Positions 1 to 6,827 of a DNA stretch of 11,968 bases are shown one piece after another. Position 1 is the stretch's first letter, and every line of letters begins with the position of its first letter. The DNA comes from Dehalococcoidia bacterium (GTDB taxonomy: Bacteria > Chloroflexota > Dehalococcoidia > Lucifugimonadales > Lucifugimonadaceae). Position numbers and translations under genes: made by a program. The notes beneath the pieces were generated by a model. That model had not been told where the DNA came from, did no database searches, and was given only the letters and a program-made list of their open reading frames with translations. The stretch is taken from NCBI GenBank assembly GCA_012270805.1, contig JAAXHR010000005.1:1-11968 (forward strand), read 5' to 3'.

Positions 1-1
1 G

Positions 2-664
2 CAAAGGCGAGCGTTGAACGCCTTCACTCGGATGTACACACCGGAAGAGATCGACGAGCAAAGCATGCTAATGGATCACATCGGTCAAACCGGTCTGGAC
101 GCGATGACTGGGGCCGATATGCTGCGCGCTGCACCAGAGCATTACACCTCGACGATCGAATACGCTTCCGATCCGCTGTCACAGAGTCTCCGTGGCATTG
201 CACAGGTGCATCTTTCGGGCATCGGAACGCGCATCTACTACGCGCAGATAGGTGGATTCGACGTACACGGCAACGAAGTCAACATGCAAGCGGAGCTGTG
301 GTCCAATGTATCCCGATCGGTCAGCGACTTCTTTGAAGACCTGCGCGAACATGGCGCCGCCGAAGAGGTAGTAATGCTCGTGTTCTCAGAGTTCGGTCGG
401 AGGGTAAGAGACAACGGCAACGGGACCGACCATGGATCCGGAGGGGGAGCATTTCTGATTGGCTCACGTGTCAACGGGGGTTTTTACTCCGATTATCCGT
501 CGTTGGCTCCGAGCCAACAGTTGAACGGGGACCTGCATTTCAATAATGACTTCAGGTCACTCTACTCTTCCGTGCTCGACCAGTGGCTGTATATCAACCC
601 AAGTCCAATAGTGAACGGCACCTTCGACCAGTTCGAGGACATAGTAAATCCGTTGACTTCGTAA
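2..664 (+). CDS. DUF1501 family protein, C-terminal part (5' end outside window)
   Basis: The frame is open to the left edge: codons upstream of the TTG at 14 still read as protein, so this is the 3' part (about 220 codons) of a gene whose family usually runs to 400 or more residues. Family hallmarks are visible: GGFDVHG near 240-270, then SEFGRRVRDN followed by GTDHGSGG around 385-445, then DFRSLYSSVLDQWL near the C-terminus. DUF1501 proteins belong to the alkaline-phosphatase/sulfatase-like fold, and the conserved Asp/His residues in these motifs are thought to bind metal. They are often exported and are often encoded next to a DUF1800 gene, which could lie upstream, out of view. The substrate is unknown. 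The next gene starts 13 nt after the stop, so the two are probably co-transcribed. The family call is firm; the function is open. Confidence 0.88.
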   Translation, partial: QRRALNAFTRMYTPEEIDEQSMLMDHIGQTGLDAMTGADMLRAAPEHYTSTIEYASDPLSQSLRGIAQVHLSGIGTRIYYAQIGGFDVHGNEVNMQAELWSNVSRSVSDFFEDLREHGAAEEVVMLVFSEFGRRVRDNGNGTDHGSGGGAFLIGSRVNGGFYSDYPSLAPSQQLNGDLHFNNDFRSLYSSVLDQWLYINPSPIVNGTFDQFEDIVNPLTS

Positions 665-677
665 TTCCAGCCGAGAC

Positions 678-1790
678 ATGACGACAACAAAAGGAACGTT
701 AACCAATCGATCCCCCACCGAGAAGCACAATTACCCAACGTTGCTGCGCATCGGGCACAAGTACGTTGTGACTTTGGGCCAGCGGCTGGCGGTGGGTGGT
801 TTCAGAGGACCGCAGGACATCGCCATCGGTTCTGACGGATCCTATTACGTACTCAACCGCGGAAGTGCGAACCTTCAACAAGTACCACGCACCCGATACG
901 TGCGCGTGAACATCGCGGATGAAGGGTACGAAAACGATATTGTGCCGGAAATTGACGGCCTAGTTGCTGGTCACGGTGACGACCGACTCCCTTCACCAGT
1001 GATGTGCGTCCTAGACACTGCAGGCACGATATTCAACACGGACGAACGCGCAAATGCTGTGGTGGCGATCAAAACAACTGGATCTACCGTGGGCATTTGG
1101 GGGGAGTGTGGTGACGGACCCGGTTGTTTGAACGGTCCTTCCGGCATCGCATTGGATGCCGACGAAAACTTGTGGGTCGTTAACTCACGCGATCACCGCG
1201 TACAACACTTCACGCGCGACGGGAAGTACCTAGGTGGATTCGGTGAATTTGGAGATGCGCCAGGACAACTGAATCACCCTTGGGGCATTGCGGTCGACCC
1301 CGTTGACGGCTCCTTGGTAGTGGCCGACTGGCATAACAGCCGTGTACAAAGGTTTTCGACTGACGGGACAGTGACGCAGATCATTGGCAGCCCGGGTCAC
1401 GGAGTTGGCGAACTAGATCATCCAAGCGGAGTGGCAGTGGACAGGTACGGAGATGTCTACGTCGCCGACCGAAACAACCACCGTGTTTTAATGTTCAACT
1501 GGCGCGGCAACTTCATCGAATCATTCATAGGTGATGCGACCATCAACCCGCGTGGCATAAGCAGATTGATGGGGAATCCGGATATCCTCCGCCAGCGCGA
1601 CAACGTCATCAATCTCGATCGCGAAAAAAGGTTGAAATCCCCGACATCGGTCCGCGTAGACAATGAAGGTCGCCTGTTTATCACTGACACTGGTCGATAT
1701 CGGGTTCAGGTGTATGAAAAGCTGTGTCGGTTGCTCCAGCCGCACGAGGTGGAAGATGCAGCCCTTCATGTTGACCCGGGGCTGAATTGA
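678..1790 (+). CDS. NHL-repeat beta-propeller protein
   Basis: The 370-residue protein is built from NHL repeats. Clear repeat units lie at about residues 44-69, 153-178, 200-225, 248-273 and 322-346, each with the pattern P-x-G-[IV]-A-[VL]-D ... [LV]-x-V-[AV]-[DN] ... R-V-Q-x-F. Examples are HPWGIAVD, HPSGVAVD and VYVADRNNHRVLMF. NHL repeats form the blades of a six-bladed propeller used for protein, RNA or ligand binding, and some members are lyases such as the peptidylglycine alpha-amidating type. No extra catalytic domain, signal peptide or membrane segment is visible, so it appears to be a stand-alone and probably cytosolic propeller. The segment at about 286-320 is a less regular insertion between blades. 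The ATG follows the DUF1501 stop by 13 nt with only a poor ribosome-binding site, which suggests coupling to that gene. The fold is confident; the role is unknown. Confidence 0.85.
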   Translation: MTTTKGTLTNRSPTEKHNYPTLLRIGHKYVVTLGQRLAVGGFRGPQDIAIGSDGSYYVLNRGSANLQQVPRTRYVRVNIADEGYENDIVPEIDGLVAGHGDDRLPSPVMCVLDTAGTIFNTDERANAVVAIKTTGSTVGIWGECGDGPGCLNGPSGIALDADENLWVVNSRDHRVQHFTRDGKYLGGFGEFGDAPGQLNHPWGIAVDPVDGSLVVADWHNSRVQRFSTDGTVTQIIGSPGHGVGELDHPSGVAVDRYGDVYVADRNNHRVLMFNWRGNFIESFIGDATINPRGISRLMGNPDILRQRDNVINLDREKRLKSPTSVRVDNEGRLFITDTGRYRVQVYEKLCRLLQPHEVEDAALHVDPGLN

Positions 1791-1800
1791 CGGTGCTCGC

Positions 1801-1817
1801 GGCATGGCAAACATGCC
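1801..1817. repeat. Short perfect hairpin downstream of the NHL gene
   Basis: GGCATG (1801-1806) and CATGCC (1812-1817) form a 6-bp perfect stem with a 5-nt loop, starting 11 nt after the NHL-gene stop codon. No T-run follows, so it is not a standard intrinsic terminator. It may protect the mRNA 3' end or act together with the larger hairpin just downstream. Confidence 0.4.
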
Positions 1818-1828
1818 ATCGGCGCGTC

Positions 1829-1875
1829 GGGTCAGTTTCGCCAGGCACACAGAACAATGCCATGGCAACTGACCC
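1829..1875. repeat. Long nested inverted repeat (hairpin) between NHL gene and tRNA
   Basis: The left arm GGGTCAGTT (1829-1837), a 2-nt bulge, GCCA (1840-1843) and GGCA (1844-1847) pairs with TGCC (1858-1861), an unpaired A, and TGGCAACTGACCC (1863-1875). That gives 17 base pairs with two small bulges and a 10-nt loop (1848-1857). It lies between the end of a plus-strand gene and the end of a convergent minus-strand tRNA, so it could help end transcription from either side. Neither flank carries a proper T-run, so factor-dependent termination, 3'-end stabilisation or a dispersed palindromic element are all possible. Confidence 0.5.
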
Positions 1876-1968
1876 AGGTTCAAGAGGATTTATCGAATTG
1901 ACATGTCGTACCCAAAGTAGTAATGAGCCCCATAATTGTCCGAGTTCAAACCGAAAATAAAGAAATAG

Positions 1969-2044
1969 TGGTGGGCCCGGAGGGAATCGAACCCCCGACC
2001 GATCGGTTATGAGCCGACTGCTCTAACCCCTGAGCTACGGGCCC
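1969..2044 (-). tRNA. tRNA with CAT anticodon, probably tRNA-Ile2 (lysidine type), otherwise tRNA-Met
   Basis: Read on the minus strand this folds as a full cloverleaf: a 7-bp acceptor stem GGGCCCG/CGGGCCC, D arm GCTC/GAGC, anticodon stem GTCGG/CCGAT (one G-T pair), loop CTCATAA, a 5-nt variable region, a T arm with loop TTCGATT, discriminator A (1972) and an encoded CCA (1969-1971). The anticodon CAT is at 2009-2011. It lacks the three G-C pairs in the anticodon stem that mark initiator tRNA. C4-G69 and C5-G68 in the acceptor stem match the pairs that TilS favours in E. coli tRNA-Ile2, and the general pattern resembles E. coli ileX more than metT. I therefore lean to tRNA-Ile2, whose C34 becomes lysidine and reads AUA. 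Elongator tRNA-Met remains possible. Confidence 0.93.
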
Positions 2045-2063
2045 ACGCTTCAGCTTGCTATCA

Positions 2064-2069
2064 ATTCTA
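2064..2069 (-). promoter_or_regulatory. Possible -10 box of the tRNA gene
   Basis: On the minus strand this reads TAGAAT, a 5-of-6 match to TATAAT, ending about 20 nt before the tRNA 5' end. That would leave a short 5' leader for RNase P to remove. No good -35 is seen at normal spacing: the nearest TTGACA-like word, CTGACA at 2093-2098, would need a 23-nt spacer. Weak call. Confidence 0.3.
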
Positions 2070-2211
2070 CTCCGCTCTGCTTCTCGGTTCGTTGTCAGGT
2101 CGTGGCTCGGGTTTGGTCATCAAAAGAGTGATTTCAACGCGTGGTTAACACCGCTGCGCTAATATTCAACCTTGTTGACAATCGCCCATACGATCCCCAA
2201 CAGGTGAAACG

Positions 2212-3309
2212 ATGCAAATCACCGACGTCAAACTCGAAATGTTCAAGTGGCCGAGGGAAGTCCCTATCACCAACGGTCTCTACACATACACCCACAACCT
2301 TCTAAACATCGTCGTCATCGAGACCGACGATCCCAACATTACCGGCATCGGCCTCGCAGGCGGTATCGAAGCCTCCCCCGAAGTCGGTGACGCCATCATC
2401 GGACACTTTAAAAAGATGCTGGTCGGCATGGATCCGCTCGACAATGAGCGCATCTGGCGCGAAATGTGGCGACCCAAGCTCGTCGGTCGCCGAGGCATCA
2501 CCACTCGGATGCTCGGAGGGGTAGACATCGCACTCTGGGACATCAAAGGAAAAGTCGCCGGACTGCCCGTCTACAAACTCATCGGCGGATACACCGACCG
2601 CGTCGACACCTACGTCGCCGGCGGCTACTACGAAGAAGGAAAAGGCCTCAAAGAACTTGCCGCAGAAATGGCCTCCAACGTCGAACTAGGAGCACGGGCT
2701 GTCAAGATCAAAGTCGGTGCCGTCCCGATCAATGAAGACATCGAACGCGTCCGCGTATGCCGCGAGACCATCGGACCCGACATCCGACTGATGGTCGACG
2801 CCAACAACGCATACCGCCACTACGAAGCCATCGAATTCGCCCGCAAAGCCGAGAAATACGACCTCTTCTGGTTCGAAGAACCCGTAGAACCCGACGACTA
2901 CATCGGTCAACGCGAAATCACTCGCGCAACCTCCGTCCCCGTCGCCGCCGGCGAAAATGAATACACTCGGTACGGCTTCCGAGACATGATCGACCACCGA
3001 GCCGTCGACATCCTCCAGCCCGATGCCCTAGTCCTCGGCGGAATCACCGAGTTCATGAAGGTCGCAGCACTAGCCCAAGCCCATGACCTCGACATCGCAC
3101 CGCACGGCTCTCAATACGTCCACATCCACCTCGTTGCTGCAATCCCTAACGGCCTCATCCTCGAGTACTACCGCGACACCGTAGATCCCATGCACGGAAA
3201 GATCTGGCAGCACGAACTCTACATCGAAGACGGCTACGTCCACGCCCCAGACCGCCCCGGACTAGGGCTAGAACCAAAGTGGGACGTTCTAGAAGAGTTC
3301 CGCGTCTGA
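2212..3309 (+). CDS. Mandelate racemase/muconate-lactonizing enzyme family protein (enolase superfamily)
   Basis: The 365-residue protein has the length and layout of the mandelate-racemase (MR) subgroup: an N-terminal capping domain (about 1-125) and a (beta/alpha)7-beta barrel. All catalytic residues can be placed, each one position later than in Pseudomonas mandelate racemase: K165 and K167 (KIK), Mg2+ ligands D196 (VDAN), E222 (FEEP) and E248 (GENE), the D271/H298 dyad (QPDAL, APHGS) and E318. Such enzymes abstract the proton alpha to a carboxylate to dehydrate, racemise or cycloisomerise acid sugars or hydroxy acids in the cytosol. The substrate cannot be read from the sequence; acid-sugar dehydration is a reasonable guess. 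The ATG has a good ribosome-binding site (AGGTGA at 2202-2207). Third codon positions prefer C over G by about five to one in a sampled 100-codon stretch. Confidence 0.92.
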   Translation: MQITDVKLEMFKWPREVPITNGLYTYTHNLLNIVVIETDDPNITGIGLAGGIEASPEVGDAIIGHFKKMLVGMDPLDNERIWREMWRPKLVGRRGITTRMLGGVDIALWDIKGKVAGLPVYKLIGGYTDRVDTYVAGGYYEEGKGLKELAAEMASNVELGARAVKIKVGAVPINEDIERVRVCRETIGPDIRLMVDANNAYRHYEAIEFARKAEKYDLFWFEEPVEPDDYIGQREITRATSVPVAAGENEYTRYGFRDMIDHRAVDILQPDALVLGGITEFMKVAALAQAHDLDIAPHGSQYVHIHLVAAIPNGLILEYYRDTVDPMHGKIWQHELYIEDGYVHAPDRPGLGLEPKWDVLEEFRV

Positions 3310-3315
3310 AGCAAC

Positions 3316-3340
3316 GTCATTCCGGCGAAGGCCGGAACCC
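3316..3340. repeat. Small palindromic intergenic repeat (CATTCCGGC-GAAG-GCCGGAA type)
   Basis: TTCCGGC (3320-3326) pairs with GCCGGAA (3331-3337) around a GAAG loop in the 62-nt gap between the enolase-family and transporter genes. The motif, with its leading GTCA and trailing CCCA, resembles a family of short dispersed repeats seen in many bacterial genomes, whose chance translation reads like RHSGEGRNP. The sequence shows only this one copy, so the repeat status is by resemblance. In the mRNA it would be an intercistronic hairpin. Its readable frame artificially extends the downstream gene to 3279, which is why that longer start was not used. Confidence 0.5.
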
Positions 3341-3356
3341 AAGCGTAGCACCGGTT

Positions 3357-3363
3357 GAAAGGA
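3357..3363 (+). promoter_or_regulatory. Ribosome-binding site that fixes the chrA start
   Basis: GAAAGGA lies 8 nt before the ATG at 3372. It supports that ATG over the longer in-frame start at 3279, which overlaps the upstream gene and would translate the palindromic repeat. Confidence 0.65.
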
Positions 3364-3371
3364 CTTCCCGA

Positions 3372-4622
3372 ATGACAGAAGAAACTCCAACCGGCGCAAG
3401 CTCTCGCCTCTCCAACCTCCTCACGATCTTCGCCGTCGCACTCCGTCTCGGACTAACCTCCTTCGGGGGCCCCATAGCCCACATCGGATTCTTCCACCAA
3501 GAATACGTAGTGAACCGACGCTGGCTCACCGAAAGACGCTTCTCCGACCTCGTCGCCCTCTGCCACTTCCTCCCCGGACCCACCAGCAGCCAAGTCGGCA
3601 TCGCCGTCGGCATTACTCGCGGGGGAATCCTCGGCGGAATCCTCGCCTGGATCGCATTCACCGCACCATCAGCCGCAATTCTTATCGCATTCGCCGTCGG
3701 AGTGACGGAGCTCGACAACCTTACCTTCGGCGAGTGGGACATCAAACTCATCAAAGATACCGCTCTGAACGGTCTGAAAATCGCCGCGGTCGCTGTAGTC
3801 GCTCAAGCTCTTTGGGGAATGGGGATTACTCTCGCTCCCGACAGAGCCCGCGCCACCGTCGCTATCATCGCCGCTATCGGAATCCTGCTCTACCCTTTCG
3901 CGATCGGAATCGTATTGGTGATACTCCTCGCTGGCGTCTACGGCTGGCGTAACTTTCATCGCTACGTCGCGGATTCTCCCGCCGAAGATACTTCCTACGC
4001 TATTCCCAAAGCCATCGGCATCGCATCTGCTCTGTTCTTCTCCATTCTTCTAATCGGTCTCCCAATAGCTCGAACGATTCTAGATATCGACATCCTCGCT
4101 ATATTCGACAGTTTCTTTCGCAGTGGCTCGTTGGTATTCGGCGGCGGCCATGTCGTCCTGCCCACCCTCGAGTCTGAAGTAGTCCAAAACGGATGGGTAA
4201 CCACCGAACAGTTCATCGCCGGTTACGGCGCATCCCAAGCCATCCCCGGGCCGCTCTTCACCTTCTCCGTATATCTGGGCACCGTCATGGATGTCGGACC
4301 CGGCGGTATCCCTGGTGCACTCATCGCACTCATCGCCATCTTCCTTCCGTCATTCCTCCTCGTCATCGCCATCCTTCCCTTCTGGAACCAACTCAGCCAA
4401 GCCACTAACTTCCGCGCCGCCCTCGTCGCCATCAACGCTGCAGTAGTCGGAATCCTCGCCGCTGCCCTCTTCGACCCCGTCTGGACATCCTCAATCAAAC
4501 AACCCCAAGACTTTGCCCTGGCCGCCGCGGCCTTTGGACTCCTCATGTTCTGGAAACTACCCTCATGGCTCGTCGTAATCTTCTGCGCAGCAGCAGGCAT
4601 CGGCCTTTCATCAGTCACGTGA
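3372..4622 (+). CDS. chrA: Chromate transporter family membrane protein (two CHR domains)
   Basis: This is a 416-residue, highly hydrophobic protein with the duplicated CHR layout of long-chain ChrA proteins. The first half has SFGGP (about 30-34) and HFLPGPTS (about 66-73). The second half repeats the pattern as GSLVFGGGHVVLP (about 252-264) and QAIPGPLFTFS (about 289-299). Ten or more membrane helices are likely. ChrA proteins export chromate across the inner membrane, but many family members in clean-water organisms have no proven chromate role and may move sulfate or other oxyanions. No chrB-like regulator is present. The ATG with GAAAGGA upstream was chosen over an upstream in-frame start. 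The gene follows the enolase-family gene by 62 nt and shares its C-ending codon bias. The family call is firm; the substrate is inferred. Confidence 0.9.
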   Translation: MTEETPTGASSRLSNLLTIFAVALRLGLTSFGGPIAHIGFFHQEYVVNRRWLTERRFSDLVALCHFLPGPTSSQVGIAVGITRGGILGGILAWIAFTAPSAAILIAFAVGVTELDNLTFGEWDIKLIKDTALNGLKIAAVAVVAQALWGMGITLAPDRARATVAIIAAIGILLYPFAIGIVLVILLAGVYGWRNFHRYVADSPAEDTSYAIPKAIGIASALFFSILLIGLPIARTILDIDILAIFDSFFRSGSLVFGGGHVVLPTLESEVVQNGWVTTEQFIAGYGASQAIPGPLFTFSVYLGTVMDVGPGGIPGALIALIAIFLPSFLLVIAILPFWNQLSQATNFRAALVAINAAVVGILAAALFDPVWTSSIKQPQDFALAAAAFGLLMFWKLPSWLVVIFCAAAGIGLSSVT

Positions 4623-4705
4623 ATCAAATCACCTATCGGATGGCGTACCAAAAATCGCGATATCGTATACCCGTATAGGCATCACGCCTTCGAGGGACCT
4701 CAACC

Positions 4706-5533
4706 GTGAAATCACGAAGCACGCATTCAAAACCATGGCTCGTACTCTTGCTTGCCTCCGTGGCACTGATCTCAGTTGCAGCCTGTATAGCCGAAGTAAA
4801 CGTCTCTGTCGACGAAGCAGGCGAAGGCGAAATCGAACTCATCGCTGCAGTAAGCAACGCCATTATGTCGCTCGTGCGGCTTGGGGGCGAAGACCCGTTC
4901 AGCGACTTCCTAGACGCTCCCGCCGACGAACTCGAAACTGAAGGGCTAGAGGGGGCTTCCATCGAACCATACTCCCAAGCCGGATACACAGGTGTCAGGA
5001 TTCGCGCCAACTTCGACCCTTACGATCCGGCCTTGACTGCGCTATCTGAGAGTGGTTCAATCCTTGGGGAACTCACCGATACTGTCGGCATCGGGAGATT
5101 CAAATTCGCCCGAACAGAACAAGACGACGGTTGGGTCGTCGAACTCAACCAGACCACCGATCCCTCAGTCACCGACGGTTTAGACGATCTCGCCGGCGGC
5201 ATCCCATTCGATGTCGGCGAACTCGACCTGCCATTCGTCCTCTCACTCGAACTCCCAGGCGAATACGTTGAGCACAACGCCGACCGCGAAGTCGATGGCG
5301 TTCTTGTCTGGGACGCAAACCTCCTCGAAGGGGTTAACATCTCAGCCACGAGCCGCGACCCCGGCACTCAATTGGCAATCGTGCCGATCATCATCACATT
5401 CCTTTTCGTCCTGATATTCGGCGGTATCGTTATCGCAGTAGTCGTAAGCCGCGAGCGCAGACGCCGACGCGCCGAAGAAGACGATGAACTAACGATGAAT
5501 GATGAACCGCAACCGACTCCATCAAGTCAGTAA
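4706..5533 (+). CDS. LppM-like (DUF3153-like) membrane-anchored lipoprotein
   Basis: The 275-residue protein starts with GTG and has a strong ribosome-binding site (GAGGG at 4692-4696). It has a lipoprotein signal: positive N-terminus, hydrophobic core at about 11-25 and a VAAC lipobox with C27. An acidic beta-rich outer domain (about 28-215) follows, then one membrane helix (about 223-248) and an Arg-rich stop-transfer (RERRRRR) leading to an acidic Ser/Pro-rich tail. The lipid-anchored start, extracellular domain with an LPGEYVEH ... VDGVLVWD stretch, and C-terminal helix resemble the LppM/DUF3153 family described in Actinobacteria. That assignment comes from pattern memory, not a search. 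In mycobacteria LppM affects host interaction, but a general envelope role is more likely here. It is double-anchored, by lipid and by helix. The lipoprotein and helix calls are strong; the family call is moderate. Confidence 0.7.
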   Translation: MKSRSTHSKPWLVLLLASVALISVAACIAEVNVSVDEAGEGEIELIAAVSNAIMSLVRLGGEDPFSDFLDAPADELETEGLEGASIEPYSQAGYTGVRIRANFDPYDPALTALSESGSILGELTDTVGIGRFKFARTEQDDGWVVELNQTTDPSVTDGLDDLAGGIPFDVGELDLPFVLSLELPGEYVEHNADREVDGVLVWDANLLEGVNISATSRDPGTQLAIVPIIITFLFVLIFGGIVIAVVVSRERRRRRAEEDDELTMNDEPQPTPSSQ

Positions 5534-5647
5534 CGCACGTCAAATCGGCCCAAATAGTAGCATGTAGATAACTGATGGGTGAAGTGGGCAATGGGATTCA
5601 AAACACAGACTGCGACACAAAGCAACAGTTGCATAGGCATGTAAAGC

Positions 5648-6802
5648 ATGGAATCAGTCTTCAAAGCAGCAGTTGAAGAACTCAACGACCACAAACCGAT
5701 GGTTGTCGCCACCGTCGTTCGCACTTCCGGTTCTACACCTCAAAAATCTGGTGCCAAACTCCTAGTCCGTGAAGACGGTAGCGGTGTCGGGACCCTCGGA
5801 GGCGGGTGCGTCGAGGGCGACATCTGGTTCGCCGCACAAGAACTTCTAAAGCGCGGCGGCGATGCCGAACTGCGCGACTATCAACTCAACGAAGATCTCG
5901 CAGCCCAAGACGGCCTCGTCTGCGGCGGCACCATGTACTTCCTCATCGACCCCATCCGTGACTCCGATCCCTACCGAGACTTCGCATCCCAAGCCGTCGA
6001 AGCCTACGCCGGCGGTCCCCCAATGGCGATCGTCAACGTAACCGACGCCCCTGTTGAGTCAAATGTCAAAGTCGGCGCCAAGATGCTGGTTCGCGAAAAC
6101 GGCGAAACGCAAGGCAATCTCGGCGACAAAGTTCTAGAAGCCATGACTACCGCCAAAGCCCGCGACCTCATGGCAATGGGCAAAAACGACTACCTCCGCG
6201 TCGACGACGGCGTCGAATGCTACATCGAGGCATACACTACGCCTCCTACTCTGGTCCTCATCGGTGGCGGTCACGTAAGCAAAGCCATCGCACCCATCGC
6301 CAAGAGTGTCGGATTCCGAATCTTCGTCTTCGACGACCGCGAACAGTTCGCCAACCCGGAGCGTTTCCCCGAAGCTGATCTCACCCTAGTCGGCGACTAC
6401 CGAGACGGCTTCGGCAAGCTCCCCGTCAATGCCAACTCATTCGTCGTGGTGGCCACCCGCGGCCACCAGTTCGACGATGCTGCCGTATCTGGCGCGCTTA
6501 GGACTCCAGCCAGCTACGTTGGACTCCTCGGCAGCAAGCGCAAGACCATCCTCATCTTCGAAGAACTCATCCGCAATGGCTACGACCCCGATGAACTGCG
6601 ACGCATCAATGCTCCCATCGGACTTGACATCGGCGGCCGCACCCCCGAAGAGATCGCCATAAGCGTCATGTCTGAGATCATTGCCTTCAGACTCGGCGGC
6701 ACTGGTGGAAGTATGAAACTCCAAGAGCGCCTCCTCGACAAAGCCATCGAACGCGCCACCCGATCGTCCGCGCCCGAACACGTCATGGCTGCCGGCAGCT
6801 AG
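5648..6802 (+). CDS. XdhC/CoxI family molybdenum-hydroxylase maturation factor
   Basis: The 384-residue, probably cytosolic protein has the two-part XdhC layout. The N-terminal domain carries GSTPQKSGAKLLV (28-40), GGGCVE (51-56) and CGG (92-94), whose cysteines are typical of the family. The C-terminal NAD-binding-like domain carries GGGHVSKA (206-213), ATRGHQFD (269-276), GLLGSKRK (292-299) and GLDIGGRTPEEIA (325-337). XdhC proteins bind molybdenum cofactor, help it become sulfurated and insert it into xanthine-dehydrogenase or CO-dehydrogenase-type enzymes. The next gene is a MocA-like nucleotidyltransferase, which fits the same pathway, yet no hydroxylase subunit lies in the window. A weak ribosome-binding site and a 114-nt gap precede the ATG. 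The gene may have its own promoter, but none is convincing. Confidence 0.9.
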   Translation: MESVFKAAVEELNDHKPMVVATVVRTSGSTPQKSGAKLLVREDGSGVGTLGGGCVEGDIWFAAQELLKRGGDAELRDYQLNEDLAAQDGLVCGGTMYFLIDPIRDSDPYRDFASQAVEAYAGGPPMAIVNVTDAPVESNVKVGAKMLVRENGETQGNLGDKVLEAMTTAKARDLMAMGKNDYLRVDDGVECYIEAYTTPPTLVLIGGGHVSKAIAPIAKSVGFRIFVFDDREQFANPERFPEADLTLVGDYRDGFGKLPVNANSFVVVATRGHQFDDAAVSGALRTPASYVGLLGSKRKTILIFEELIRNGYDPDELRRINAPIGLDIGGRTPEEIAISVMSEIIAFRLGGTGGSMKLQERLLDKAIERATRSSAPEHVMAAGS

Positions 6803-6827
6803 CCCAAGGCACTCACTTCCCTCCACC

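Noticed and set aside
2175..2194. TTGACA at 2175-2180 with TACGAT at 2189-2194 as a promoter for the enolase-family gene
   Set aside because: The spacer is only 8 nt, far from the usual 16-18, and no better -10 lies at proper distance.
1969..2211. tRNA-associated integration site for the skewed block
   Set aside because: The tRNA 3' end faces left, away from the block. I saw no direct repeat of the tRNA end and no integrase gene.
2686..2997. Minus-strand open frame inside the enolase-family gene
   Set aside because: It is a shadow caused by the biased codon use of the real gene: low-complexity Val/Asp/Gly/Phe-rich translation and no family pattern.
3279..3371. Upstream in-frame extension of the chrA reading frame to 3279
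   Set aside because: It overlaps the end of the enolase-family gene and translates the palindromic repeat. The ATG at 3372 has a good ribosome-binding site and gives the normal family N-terminus.
4632..4688. Interleaved short inverted repeats (CCTAT/ATAGG and GGCGT/ACGCC) before the lipoprotein gene as a riboswitch or pseudoknot
   Set aside because: The stems are only 5 bp each and expected by chance; no known riboswitch consensus was recognised.
5622..5632. GCAACAGTTGC palindrome upstream of the XdhC gene as an operator
   Set aside because: It is a single short dyad with no promoter elements around it and no regulator gene nearby.
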